Notes under the pieces: model-generated
What the model saw: the letters and a program-made list of their open reading frames with translations, nothing else
Told to the model about the DNA's origin: nothing
Database searches by the model: none
Shown: piece by piece, positions 42,212-51,291 of the stretch
Position numbering within the stretch: the first letter of the stretch is position 1
How the letters are laid out: every line of letters begins with the position of its first letter
Assembly: GCA_963929535.1 (NCBI GenBank)
Contig: CAWVIZ010000003.1
Coordinates: 186,001-250,000, forward strand
Direction: 5' to 3'
Length of the DNA stretch: 64,000 nt
DNA from: Pullilachnospira sp963929535
GTDB lineage: Bacteria; Bacillota; Clostridia; Lachnospirales; Lachnospiraceae
Program-made: the position numbers and the translations under genes

Positions 42212-42877
42212 TCAGCTTAATCTTCTTATCACTTTCACACCCGCTGCAGTCCGCCTCGGTTTTCTTCCGTAAACCATTTTCCATAGTATCAGGTACAGCG
42301 CGATCCCTCCCAGGACGTCCACTGCGGAATGCTGCTTTAAGAACATGGTGGAAAGGATGATGGATATCGCTAATATCCAGGATACCTTCCGCAGGATCCT
42401 GTATTTTTTCAAACTTGTGCATCTGTCCACTGCTGCGGCAACCGCCAGAGAGTTGAACACATGAATGCTGGGGAAAATATTTGTGGAGGTATCCATGCGG
42501 TACAGCCCTTCTACCAATTGAGTAAAAATATTTTCATTTTCCAAAGTCTGCGGCCTGAGCTGATGCCCGTTGGGAAATACCCAGGATACCAGCAGGAACA
42601 TTGTCATGCCTGCCGCCAGTGTTATCATAAACCGCCAGTATTCCCGGACGTTGTTCTCTGCCAGGGCGAAATACGCCACAGCTGCCGCCACATAGACAAA
42701 CCATAGAAAATATGGGACGATAAAATATTCACAGAACGGAATCCTGTCATCCAGCTCTGTATGGATCAGATGGATCCCTCTGCTTCCCCGCAGCTCCAAA
42801 AGCCGGAATGCTGTCAGATAAAACAGAAAATATATGGGGATGACCCACGTATGCTTTTCACGAAAAAATGTTCTCAT
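42212..42877 (-). CDS. PAP2-superfamily membrane protein
   Basis: 221 residues, about six membrane segments. The PAP2 motifs are NIFPSIHVFNS (about 138, SxxxH) and FLKQHSAVDVLGG (about 185). This arrangement matches inositol-phosphorylceramide-synthase-like or lipid-phosphatase PAP2 proteins. It lies between the ABC ATPase and the large permease on the same strand, so it may be co-transcribed with them. Confidence 0.85.
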   Translation of the reverse strand: MRTFFREKHTWVIPIYFLFYLTAFRLLELRGSRGIHLIHTELDDRIPFCEYFIVPYFLWFVYVAAAVAYFALAENNVREYWRFMITLAAGMTMFLLVSWVFPNGHQLRPQTLENENIFTQLVEGLYRMDTSTNIFPSIHVFNSLAVAAAVDRCTSLKKYRILRKVSWILAISIILSTMFLKQHSAVDVLGGIALYLILWKMVYGRKPRRTAAGVKVIRRLS

Positions 42878-42935
42878 TTTCAGATACCTGCCTCTCTGTT
42901 ATACCGAATTCCTGCCGTTGGCGGTCAATCCCCGG

Positions 42936-42966
42936 GCAACAGTTCCGCCTTCCGGGTTACTGCCAC
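42936..42966 (+). repeat. dispersed palindrome, copy 8 (31 bp)
   Basis: GCAACAGTTCCGCC-TTCC-GGGTTACTGCCAC, one base shorter than consensus, between the ABC ATPase stop and the PAP2 start. Confidence 0.6.
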
Positions 42967-42977
42967 GGCTCATTTCT

Positions 42978-43652
42978 TCACGCGGCGATCCGGCCGTCCT
43001 CAATACGGATCACCCGGTCTGCCATAGCCGCGATTTCCGGGTTGTGGGTGATCATCACAATCGTCTGATGAAACTCCTGGCTGGTCACCTTCAGCAGGCC
43101 GATCACATCTTCACTGGTCCTGGAATCCAGATTTCCTGTGGGCTCGTCGGCCAGGATAATGGAAGGTTTGGAGGCCAGGGCCCTGGCAATGGCTACCCGC
43201 TGCTGCTGCCCGCCGGAAAGATTCCCGGGCAGATTGTCCAGCTTCTTTTCAAGCCCCAAAAGCCTTACGATTTTCATGACAAATTCTTTGTCCGGCTTCC
43301 GCCCATCCAGGGAAACAGGGAAAATAATGTTCTCCCATACGCTGAGTACCGGAACCAGATTATAGTTCTGGAACACAAAGCCGATCTGCTTGCGGCGGAA
43401 AATGGTGGCCTGCTCACTGTTCAGATCAGACAGCCGGGTATTTCCCACCTGGATGGTACCGGCAGTGGGCGTATCCAGCCCTCCCAGCATATTCAGAAGT
43501 GTGGATTTTCCGGATCCGGAGGTTCCGATAACAGCGGTAAACTTTCCCCGCTCAATATCCAGATCTATCCCATCCAGGGCACGGACCTGGGTTTCACCCT
43601 TTCCATAGTATTTTTTCAGCCCGCGGGCCTGAAGAATGATCGTATCCGTCAT
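42978..43652 (-). CDS. ABC exporter ATPase, LolD/MacB type
   Basis: 224 residues. Walker A GTSGSGKSTL (about 43), Q-loop FVFQNYNLVPVLSV, signature LSGGQQQRVAIARAL (about 143), Walker B ILADEPTGNLDS, H-loop MITHNPEIA. It energises FtsX-like permeases; the likely partner is the 802-residue permease two genes downstream, or originally the truncated permease upstream. RBS AGGAGG. Confidence 0.93.
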   Translation of the reverse strand: MTDTIILQARGLKKYYGKGETQVRALDGIDLDIERGKFTAVIGTSGSGKSTLLNMLGGLDTPTAGTIQVGNTRLSDLNSEQATIFRRKQIGFVFQNYNLVPVLSVWENIIFPVSLDGRKPDKEFVMKIVRLLGLEKKLDNLPGNLSGGQQQRVAIARALASKPSIILADEPTGNLDSRTSEDVIGLLKVTSQEFHQTIVMITHNPEIAAMADRVIRIEDGRIAA

Positions 43653-43778
43653 AGCTTGTATCCTCCTGCTGTTACGTATTTTCTTTTAAGGATAAGATAC
43701 TACTCCAATATCACAGAAAAGGAACTGGGAAGGTACAGTTTTGTAACTTTTGTGGTCAGACAGGCAACATTCCTTCCA

Positions 43779-43837
43779 CCGGACATCCTGCGCCCTCCGG
43801 AGCGTTTGATCTCATAGGAACGCAGTTTCGATAAACC
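43779..43837 (+). repeat. repeat module 2, copy 2
   Basis: CCGGACATCCTGCGCC, CCGGAGCGTTTGATCTCATA and GGAACGCAG; the distal arm of the hairpin is lost compared with the copies at 24653 and 53886. Confidence 0.65.
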
Positions 43838-43838
43838 G

Positions 43839-43865
43839 AAAAAAGGATCCTGCAAAGCAGGATCC
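43839..43865 (-). terminator. terminator after the permease remnant
   Basis: On the minus strand GGATCCTGC, TTT, GCAGGATCC (9-bp perfect stem) followed by six T. Confidence 0.85.
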
Positions 43866-43912
43866 TCCGCCTGCCTCAGGCCCGATTCCACAGCCTTTGG
43901 CAGCGTTTCTTT

Positions 43913-44809
43913 TTATTCCACCGCTCCCAGTCTCTCCTGTATCGTTCCTCTGGTAAGGAAATGCAGGCAGATCAGCGGAGCCGCCACCGCCGTCACCAGG
44001 ACCACCCCGAGAATGATCCACAGCGGTTTCAGAGAAAAGGTATATACAGATATCCAGGACAGCCCGGCGATCACCCCCGGCATCACCAGTCTGGCAAATA
44101 ATACGGTAACAGGTATCAGGACCGCAGCCATCAAAGCAGCGCAGAACACCCCCTCCAACAGCAGCAGGGTGCAAAGCTGGGCGCGGGTCATGCCAAGACT
44201 CTGATAAACAGCAAATTCCCGCTTTCTGCTTATGGCCCTGACCACCAGCATATTCAGGAAATTCACCAGCGCGATCCCCATGAGTACCACGCCTACGATC
44301 ATGGGAACCAGCACCTCATTCAGTCGGGCATTTTCGAAATTCTCCTGCCACTCGCTGCGGCGGGTGATCCCCACTCCCCGATTGGTTCCCTGGTCATACT
44401 GATCCAGATACTCCTCAAAGGTTTCCTGCCGGCCGTGATCGATATTCACCGCTATCTGCCGGATCCCATGCTCCGGAAACAGACGGTCAAAGGTTTCCAT
44501 GGGCACCACAAAGGCCAGATAGAACGCTGCGTCCCGGCTGTTGCTCCCGCATAGATAGGCGCTGTCATGCATAAAGGATCCCATCACCTGAAAGGTCTCG
44601 CCCTCCAGGGTAACGCTTTCTCCCTCCGCCAATGTGGAGATCCCCTCATGATAGGCTCCGCCCGCCAGCACATAATCTCCTTCCGCAAATGCCTGGGCGT
44701 CGTAAGCTCCGCTGGTAAAGGGGCAGTTCTCCAGAAGGTACTCCAGGTATGCTCCCTCCATACCGATCACCAGTCCGGTATATTCCCCAGTCTGCTCCAG
44801 TCTGTCCAG
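43913..44809 (-). pseudogene. C-terminal remnant of an FtsX-type ABC permease
   Basis: The frame reads GLDRLEQTGEYTGLVIGMEG, then about 270 residues including extracytoplasmic sequence and the last FtsX core (VLVPMIVGVVLMGIALVNFL; YQSLGMTRAQLCTLLLLEGV). It has no start of its own and joins, near 44802-44820, the coding sequence of a response regulator in another frame. The N-terminal half of the permease is missing. The open frame beginning with GTG at 44770 is unlikely to give a functional transporter. Confidence 0.8.
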
Positions 44810-45356
44810 CCCCGCTGTCCAGCAGGACCTGCCGGGTAAGGACCTGGCCCCCGTTATCCGTCATCAGCTTCAGAAGCTTATACTCATTGGGGGTGATGGT
44901 CAGCTTTTCCTTTCCCCGCACAGCAGAAAGCCCGGAAAAGTCCAGGGACAGATATCCGTCTGACCACCGCTCCCCCTGGGGCTCCGGTTTCTTTCCGCTT
45001 CTTCTGAGCGCCACTTCCACCCTCCGCAGCAGGATCTGCATATGGAAGGGCTTTGTCACATAATCCTCCGCCCCCAGATCGAACCCGGTCAGCACATCCT
45101 CCTCCAGATCATTGGCCGTCAGAAAGATCACCGGAAGCCCGGGATGTGCCGCTTTTAATCTCCGGCACAAATCAAACCCATTCCCGTCCGGCAGATTCAC
45201 GTCCAGTATCGCCAGCGAAAATGAGTCTGAATCCAGCAGATATTCCGCTTTTTTACAGTTGTAGGCAGGGGAGGAAATATAACCTGCCGCGTCCAGTTCA
45301 AAACACAGTCCTGCGCTCAGCGCAAGATCGTCCTCCACAACAAGAATCCTTTCCAT
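44810..45356 (-). pseudogene. OmpR-family response regulator truncated in its DNA-binding domain
   Basis: About 180 residues remain. The receiver domain is intact (VVEDDLALS acid pocket, LAILDVNLPDG phospho-Asp, FLTAN, KPF). The winged-helix domain runs only to TPNEYKLLKLMTDNGGQVLT, RQVLLD and then meets permease sequence out of frame, losing the recognition helix and wing. The cognate kinase and the rest of the regulator appear to have been deleted together with the permease N-terminus. A TATAAT (45391-45396, minus) upstream suggests it may still be transcribed. Confidence 0.8.
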
Positions 45357-45703
45357 ACTGAAAATACCTCACAGCTTATCATGCACGCCTATTATAGCAC
45401 AGCCACCATTTATTAAGATACATACAAAGAGAAGAACCTCTGTGAAGGCTGAATCTTACACCTGCTTAACTTTTTTATCATACTTCTCATCAAAAATTGG
45501 CGCAAGTCATTGCTTTTTCCGCTGCAGCAGCTCCTCCTTCCGGCGCTTCCGCCTTCCGCGGCTTCTCTGTCAGGGAGCCCTGGGATGGACAAAAAAGAGG
45601 AATGCAGACACCTGATATGCCTTCCGTCCCTCAGACGGAACCATACCACAGTCTCGCATTCCTCCTCAGCCGTATCCCCATGGGCCGCGCCGTTCAGGGG
45701 ATC
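45357..45703. other. 347-bp intergenic region
   Basis: Carries the -10 of the response regulator remnant, a degenerate family-1 repeat (about 45527-45581, CGCGGCTTCTCTGTCA) and the terminator of the aldo/keto reductase gene. No gene seen. Confidence 0.7.
45591..45664 (-). terminator. terminator of the aldo/keto reductase gene
   Basis: On the minus strand GAGGAATGC (after an inner TTCCGTC/GACGGAA hairpin) pairs with GCATTCCTC and is followed by six T. Outer arms 45597-45605 and 45656-45664. Confidence 0.75.
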
Positions 45704-46801
45704 TTACTCTCCAAAATATTCCCGGATGGCCTGCATCCGTTCTGACTGGCCTACCCGGAAGGGACATCTGGAATCACAGTGGCCGCAGCCGACACAGTCT
45801 CCCGCTTTCTTCTCCAGACTGGCATAATGACTTCTCGCCAGCGCGTCGCCTGCCATGGACAGATCATAATACTTGTTGATCAGCCCCACATCCAGCCCGG
45901 CGGGACATGGCTGGCAGTGGTTGCAGTACACACAGGCCCCCTTGTCCTCCTGGGGGACAAAGGTCCCCAGAACAGAGTAATCCTTTTCCTTGGGATCCGC
46001 ATTTACAAACTCCAGGATCCGCTCCAGATCCTTCCGGTTCCGGACTCCCGGAAGGACAGTCAGTACACCCGGGCGGTCCAGAGCATACTGGATGCACTGA
46101 TATTCCGTCAGCGCTTTCCCAAAGGGCGATGTCTTCTCATTCAGCAGCTGTCCCCCGGAAAATGCTTTCATCACGGAGATTCCCACGCCTTCCTTCTGGC
46201 ATCTCTGATACAGCGCGGCTCTCTCCCGGACGCTTCCGATGGCATAATCCCCTTCCTTCCGGTAATCGTAGGCGGGGTTGATGCTGAACATCAGCATATC
46301 CAGCAGTCCCGTATCCAGCGCCTGTTCCGCCACTTCCGGCGTATGGGAGGAAAGTCCGATATGACGGACCGTCCCTTCTTCCTTCAGCTTCAGGATATAA
46401 TCCAGGATCCCGCCCTTTAAAGCGTGTTCCAGATCCGAGGCTTCATCGATGCAGTGAAGAAATCCGAAATCAATGTAATCTGTCTGCAGTGATCTCATCT
46501 GCCAGTCCACGGAGCGTTTGATGGTATCCAGGTCCGTGGTCCATCCATATTTCCCGCCTTCATAATTGGCTCCAAAATGGATCTGGAAGTACACATCCTT
46601 CCGCTTTCCCGCCAGCGCCCGTCCGTATGCGGGGAACGGATCCGCGTCCGAGGAAGCCATGTCAAAATAATTGATGCCGTTTTCCAGCGCCATGGTCATG
46701 GTGGCCTCGATCTCCTTCTCTCCCGCCATGCCGATAGAGCTGGCTCCCAATCCTATCACGCTGATCTGCTGTGTTCCATGAGGTAATTTTCGATATTCCA
46801 T
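45704..46801 (-). CDS. aldo/keto reductase with C-terminal 4Fe-4S domain
   Basis: 365 residues. An aldo/keto reductase barrel (about 1-280: NYFDMASSDADPFPAYGRAL; RHIGLSSHTPEVAEQAL) is followed by a ferredoxin-like end with CVYCNHCQPC (about 297) and CVGCGHCDSRCP (about 340). This fused type is common in Clostridia; the substrate is unknown and electrons may come from ferredoxin rather than NAD(P)H. ATG 46801 follows AGGAGGGG. Monocistronic, with its own terminator. Confidence 0.9.
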   Translation of the reverse strand: MEYRKLPHGTQQISVIGLGASSIGMAGEKEIEATMTMALENGINYFDMASSDADPFPAYGRALAGKRKDVYFQIHFGANYEGGKYGWTTDLDTIKRSVDWQMRSLQTDYIDFGFLHCIDEASDLEHALKGGILDYILKLKEEGTVRHIGLSSHTPEVAEQALDTGLLDMLMFSINPAYDYRKEGDYAIGSVRERAALYQRCQKEGVGISVMKAFSGGQLLNEKTSPFGKALTEYQCIQYALDRPGVLTVLPGVRNRKDLERILEFVNADPKEKDYSVLGTFVPQEDKGACVYCNHCQPCPAGLDVGLINKYYDLSMAGDALARSHYASLEKKAGDCVGCGHCDSRCPFRVGQSERMQAIREYFGE

Positions 46802-46919
46802 TTCTGCCCCTCCTTTTTGCTCCATTATAAGGTGCGTCCCATCCGGTGTCCAATACCTTCTTTTTATGGAGATCCATAACGTCCGGGGCTTTTCTTTGCC
46901 ATTGCCCGAATCTTCCGTA

Positions 46920-47786
46920 CTACAGTACCGCCATAGCCACTGTACCGGCAGTAAGAAGGGCCAGCCCTGCCGCGGCTTTTCTGCTCAGTCTTTCCCCGAA
47001 TACCAGCCGGGAGAATGCCACTGTCACCAGTACGCTCAGCTTGTCAACAGGCGCCACCACACTGGCCGGCCCTTCCTGGAGCGCCCGGTAATAGCAGAGC
47101 CAGGAGACTCCCGTGGCGATTCCCGAAAGACAGATAAAGGCCAGTTCTTTTCCCGGGATCCTCCCAACCTCCTTCTGCTTTCCGGTCACCAGCACCATCG
47201 CCCATGCCATCACCAGCACCACGGCGGTACGGACAGCCGTTCCCAGATTGGACTCCACTCCGGAAATACCGATTTTCCCCAGTATGGCCGTAAGGCTGGC
47301 GAAAAATGCAGAGCCGGCAGCATACAGCATCCAGCCCCTGCGGCCCGTCCTTTCTCCCCCTTTCACATCCTTCTTTTCGATCATCAGCAGAATCCCTGCC
47401 GCGATGGCCGCCACAGCCGCCGCCTTGGGAACGCTGATCCCTTCTCCCAGAAAGATCAGGGCCAGCAGGATCGTCAGCACCGTGCTGGATTTATCAATAG
47501 GCACTACTTTATTGATATCCCCCAGCTGCAGCGCGCGGAAATAGCAGAGCCAGGAGGCCCCCGTGGCTGCCCCGGAAAGAACCAGAAACAGCAAGGTCTT
47601 TCTGTCAATAGAATAAAGCTGGGAACCCGATCCCACAATTCCCACAATCAGCCATGAAAAAAGCAGGATCACGATGGTCCGCACCGCTGTCGCCACGGTG
47701 GAATCCGTCTTTCGTATCCCGCATTTTGCCAATATGGATGTAATCCCCGCGAAAAAGGCAGAGCCGGCAGCATAAAAAATCCACAT
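46920..47786 (-). CDS. EamA/DMT-family transporter
   Basis: 288 residues forming two homologous five-helix EamA halves, each starting YAAGSAFFA and containing SWLCYFRALQ / SWLCYYRALQ. The internal duplication is unusually clear. Members move small metabolites such as amino acids or sugars across the membrane. It begins 4 bp after the stop of the upstream PAP2 gene on the same strand, so the two are coupled. Confidence 0.9.
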   Translation of the reverse strand: MWIFYAAGSAFFAGITSILAKCGIRKTDSTVATAVRTIVILLFSWLIVGIVGSGSQLYSIDRKTLLFLVLSGAATGASWLCYFRALQLGDINKVVPIDKSSTVLTILLALIFLGEGISVPKAAAVAAIAAGILLMIEKKDVKGGERTGRRGWMLYAAGSAFFASLTAILGKIGISGVESNLGTAVRTAVVLVMAWAMVLVTGKQKEVGRIPGKELAFICLSGIATGVSWLCYYRALQEGPASVVAPVDKLSVLVTVAFSRLVFGERLSRKAAAGLALLTAGTVAMAVL

Positions 47787-47789
47787 TTT

Positions 47790-48332
47790 TCATTCCTTCT
47801 TTCTTTTTCCATAACACTTTTCAAAGACACCGGTTAATCTGCCGGCCAGAAGCCCGCTGATACATCCCACAAGGATCCCTCCCAAAATATCCGACAAGAA
47901 ATGCACATAGAGGTACATTCTGGAAAACGCGATCAGCAGGGCCGGGATCAGCGCCAGATACCAGTGTTTTTCCCCGCCTAGCCGCAGCGCCGTCACCGCC
48001 GCGAAGGATGCTCCCGTATGCCCGGAGGGAAAGGAATAATCTTCCGGCCGGGCGATCAGAAGCTGTACCGACTGGTTCAGATCGCAGGGCCGGGGCGCCG
48101 CGACAGCATTTTTCAGCCACACATTGCACAGCAGATATTCTATGGCCAGAGCCGCCAGCACCAGCGCTCCTGTCCTCCGGTGCTTTGGAGGAATCAGAAG
48201 GAGCAGCCCGGCGGTCACCCACAGGATCCCTCCGTGTCCCAGCCCTGTGAGCCATGGAATCATCGTGTCCCCCACCGGGGTACGCAGATGGTTCTGTATA
48301 AAATCCAGTATGGCAAATTCCAGTTCCGTCAT
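47790..48332 (-). CDS. PAP2-family lipid phosphatase
   Basis: About 180 residues with all three PAP2 motifs: KNAVAAPRP (KxxxxxxRP type), SFPSGHT (PSGH) and SRMYLYVHFLSDILGG (SRxxxxxHxxxD). Likely dephosphorylates undecaprenyl pyrophosphate or another lipid phosphate outside the membrane. I favour the ATG at 48332, with GGTG upstream; a GTG three codons earlier is possible. Coupled to the EamA gene downstream. Confidence 0.9.
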   Translation of the reverse strand: MTELEFAILDFIQNHLRTPVGDTMIPWLTGLGHGGILWVTAGLLLLIPPKHRRTGALVLAALAIEYLLCNVWLKNAVAAPRPCDLNQSVQLLIARPEDYSFPSGHTGASFAAVTALRLGGEKHWYLALIPALLIAFSRMYLYVHFLSDILGGILVGCISGLLAGRLTGVFEKCYGKRKKE

Positions 48333-48354
48333 GTGTGTCACCGCCCTTTCATCC

Positions 48355-48897
48355 TCACCGTCTTTTGCCGTCCCCTTCTCTCATCCGGTACTCTTCTGCC
48401 TGGCAGTCGGATAAACCCGACACCTTTTCTTCTATATCCAGGATCTCTTCCAGCGGAATCCGCAGTCCGTCCTCCATCAGCAGCATCCGCTCCGTACCGT
48501 CCACCCGCCTGATCCGTCCGGAGGCGGTTACATAGGCGCCTCCCTCCTTTCGCTGATCCGGCAGAAAGTAGGTGACATGGACCACCGGTCTCTTCTTTCC
48601 GGATCCCTCAGGATCCGCCAGCGCCGCCAGCTTCCTCTCCAGTTCCTCCCGCACGCTGTCGCTCAGCTCCCTCCGGTCTTCCGTGAGCCGGGCAGTCTCC
48701 CGGATCACATTCCCGTATCCGGTAAGAGCTGCAAACGGGGAAAACTGGGCTGCCCGTTCCTCCATGGGCATGGGAGGATGTACCCGGGACACATGACGGG
48801 GAAGATGGAGGATATCCTCATAGGCCATATGCCTCTGATCCGGATCGTTTTCCCGGTCCCCTCCCCTGTTTTTCCTGGAACTGTCTCTCTCCCTCAT
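48355..48897 (-). CDS. YolD-like protein
   Basis: 180 residues. The family core is visible: YEDILHLPRHVSRVHPPMPM, then AAQFSPFAALTGYGNVIRET. YolD-like proteins are small partners of Y-family polymerases, encoded next to them and regulated with the SOS response in Bacillus. It overlaps the polymerase gene by 4 bp (ATGA), indicating translational coupling. The role is probably as an accessory factor in mutagenic repair. Confidence 0.88.
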   Translation of the reverse strand: MRERDSSRKNRGGDRENDPDQRHMAYEDILHLPRHVSRVHPPMPMEERAAQFSPFAALTGYGNVIRETARLTEDRRELSDSVREELERKLAALADPEGSGKKRPVVHVTYFLPDQRKEGGAYVTASGRIRRVDGTERMLLMEDGLRIPLEEILDIEEKVSGLSDCQAEEYRMREGDGKRR

Positions 48898-50414
48898 GCC
48901 TTATGTCCTCCGATCTGCTGGTTTCTCTCCCGGGCAGTGGCGCCCTCCTCCAGATTCATTCCTCTGAGGATGGCGTTTTTCCCATATTTTTTCTTGATAT
49001 CCAGCACTGCCTTCTGCCACCGTTTTTCTTTTTCCAGCCGGTCCTCCTCTTTTTTCTGCCGCGCCTCCAGAGCCTTATAATCGGTAAACAGATCCATCTG
49101 CTCAAAGTCGTTCTTTCGGGGCTGGCATCCCTCCTCCACCACCCGGCAGGCGGTGAGATAAAGGCGGCGCACGGAAAACCAGGGGTTCACGATCCGGTCA
49201 AACAGCGCCGCTGCCGCGTCCACGATCCTTCTGGTGGAGGCGGTATATTCCTCCAGGTTCTCCGTACCGTGGGCGTGTCTGGGAATCTCTCTCCCATAGC
49301 GGTCCCTGGTGATCTCCTCCCGGGAGCCCCTTTCCTGCAGGTTCTGCAGATTTTCCCGGTCATACCCCACGGTAAGCACCAGCTGGTCCGTGACCAGCCC
49401 CCGGTCCACCAGATCCAGGGAAAGCATATCCGCCATCTCCCTCACCACCAGCCGGGCCTTTTCAAAGGAATACGGACAGGAAAGCACCTGCCCGGATCCC
49501 ACACTGTTGGAGGCAGGCTTGTACGCCTTGATATCCTTAATCGTGCAGGGCTCCCAGCCCCAGGCGTGATCAATGAGCAGCTCCGCGTTGATCCCGAACA
49601 TCCGGTACAAAAGCTCTTCATTATAATAATCGTCATCCTTCCCCAGAGAGCATCTGGCGATATCCCCCATGGTATACAGGCCATGCTCCTCCAGCTTCCT
49701 GGCATATCCCCGGCCCACCCGCCAGAAATCCGTCAGCGGGCGGTGACTCCACAACGCTCTTCGGTACCCCATCTCATCCAGCTGGGCGATCCGCACTCCG
49801 TTCTCATCCGGCGGCGTATGCTTTGCCTCAATATCCATGGCCACCTTACTGAGATACAGATTCGTGCCGATTCCTGCAGCCGCGGTAACTCCCACGGTTT
49901 TCTGAACATCCAGGATCATCCGGGCCGCCAGAGCGCGGGCAGAGATTCCGTACGTTTCCAGATAGTCCGTAACATCCATGAACACCTCGTCGATGGAGTA
50001 TACATGAATATCCTCCGGGGCGATATACTTCAGGTACACCTGATAAATCCGGGAGCTGTACTCCATATAGAGAGCCATCCGGGGACGGGCCACCAGGTAA
50101 TCGGCCGCCAGCTGCGGGGAGCTCTTCAGTTCCCCGTCCTTCCAGGAAGAGCCGGACAGGGTATGTCCCGGCGCGCAGAGCCTCCGCTGCTCATTTACCC
50201 GGCGGATCATCCGGGCCACCTCAAACAGCCTGGTGCGTCCCGGTATCCCATAAGCCCGCAGAGTCGGAGACACCGCCAGACAGATGGTTTTTTCCGTACG
50301 GCTGATATCCGCCACCACCAGATTGGTGTCCATGGGATCCAGCCCCCGTTCGATACATTCCACAGAAGCGTAAAATGATTTTAAGTCGATTGCCAGATAC
50401 GTCCTGTCTGCCAT
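48894..50414 (-). CDS. Y-family (UmuC/DinB-like) translesion DNA polymerase
   Basis: 506 residues. Polymerase motifs: IDLKSFYASVECIERGLDP (catalytic Asp, about 8), YSIDEVFMDVT (catalytic Asp-Glu, about 150), GIGTNLYLSKVAMD and VGRGYARKLEEHG (HhH region). It bypasses damaged DNA with low fidelity. It is followed by the overlapping yolD-like gene. Start ATG 50414 after AAAGGAGG. I saw no clear LexA box in the 85 bp upstream. Confidence 0.92.
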   Translation of the reverse strand: MADRTYLAIDLKSFYASVECIERGLDPMDTNLVVADISRTEKTICLAVSPTLRAYGIPGRTRLFEVARMIRRVNEQRRLCAPGHTLSGSSWKDGELKSSPQLAADYLVARPRMALYMEYSSRIYQVYLKYIAPEDIHVYSIDEVFMDVTDYLETYGISARALAARMILDVQKTVGVTAAAGIGTNLYLSKVAMDIEAKHTPPDENGVRIAQLDEMGYRRALWSHRPLTDFWRVGRGYARKLEEHGLYTMGDIARCSLGKDDDYYNEELLYRMFGINAELLIDHAWGWEPCTIKDIKAYKPASNSVGSGQVLSCPYSFEKARLVVREMADMLSLDLVDRGLVTDQLVLTVGYDRENLQNLQERGSREEITRDRYGREIPRHAHGTENLEEYTASTRRIVDAAAALFDRIVNPWFSVRRLYLTACRVVEEGCQPRKNDFEQMDLFTDYKALEARQKKEEDRLEKEKRWQKAVLDIKKKYGKNAILRGMNLEEGATARERNQQIGGHKA

Positions 50415-50498
50415 GGAGAGCCTCCTTTCCCATTCCGCCTTCTTCAAAATATCGTTTTCTGATGTCTCCTCTTATTATATTCCGGATCGGAAAGATCA

Positions 50499-51281
50499 TC
50501 AAGGACCGATTGAGACACCGGAATCCGGCAGATAATAGATCTGCACTTTTCCCGTCAGATCATTGACGGTAATCTGGGCACGGACCTGGAAGATCCGCAA
50601 AATATTCTCCTCTGTCAATACCTCCTCCGGCCTCCCGGCCATCAGGATCTTTCCTCCCTTCATCAGCAAAATCCGGTCACAGTACATGGCCGCGATATTC
50701 AGATCATGTACTGAGGAAAATACCGTAATCTGCTGCTTTTTCAGTATCTGCATCAGCAGATACTGATATCTGATATCCAGGTGATTGGTGGGTTCGTCCA
50801 GCACGATCAGCCTGCATTCCTGCGCCAGCGCCCTGGCCAGGAGCACCCGTTGTTTTTCCCCTCCGGAAAGGCTGAAAAAAGAACGGTGTTCGTATCCGGA
50901 AAGCCCCACCTCTCCCAGGAAACGCCTGCAGAGCTCCTGGTCCTCCTTCTTTTCCCGTTCCAGAAATTTTCTGTGGGCATACCGTCCATACATAACCATA
51001 TCCAGTACTTCCACATCAAACTCCATGGAATTTTCCTGTGCCACCACAGCGGCTCTGCGGGCCATCTGGCGGGATGTCAGCTCTGTCACATCCCTGCCGT
51101 CAATATAAACCACCTTCTGCCCAGGCCGGCAGGTCCGGTAGACATGCTTCAGAAGCGTGGATTTCCCACAGCCGTTAGGCCCGATCAGACCAACAAATTC
51201 TCCATCCTTTACTTCCAGAGAAACTCCGTCCAGTATCCGGGTATCTTCAATCAAATAATCCAGTCCCACTACTCTCAGCAT
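50499..51281 (-). CDS. btuD: corrinoid/iron-chelate ABC importer ATPase
   Basis: 260 residues of the FecE/BtuD family. Walker A GPNGCGKSTLLKHV (about 34), Q-loop VVAQENSM, signature FSLSGGEKQRVLLARAL (about 137), Walker B LIVLDEPTNHLD, H-loop SVHDL. Third gene of a binding protein-permease-ATPase operon under a cobalamin riboswitch, hence corrinoid uptake rather than siderophore uptake is inferred. Confidence 0.88.
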   Translation of the reverse strand: MLRVVGLDYLIEDTRILDGVSLEVKDGEFVGLIGPNGCGKSTLLKHVYRTCRPGQKVVYIDGRDVTELTSRQMARRAAVVAQENSMEFDVEVLDMVMYGRYAHRKFLEREKKEDQELCRRFLGEVGLSGYEHRSFFSLSGGEKQRVLLARALAQECRLIVLDEPTNHLDIRYQYLLMQILKKQQITVFSSVHDLNIAAMYCDRILLMKGGKILMAGRPEEVLTEENILRIFQVRAQITVNDLTGKVQIYYLPDSGVSIGP

Positions 51282-51291
51282 ACGCAGTCCC

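Noticed and set aside
38734..45356. Bacteriocin or lantibiotic biosynthesis locus suggested by the CPBP protease and MacB-like exporter
   Set aside because: No precursor peptide, modification enzyme or dedicated protease was found in or between these genes.
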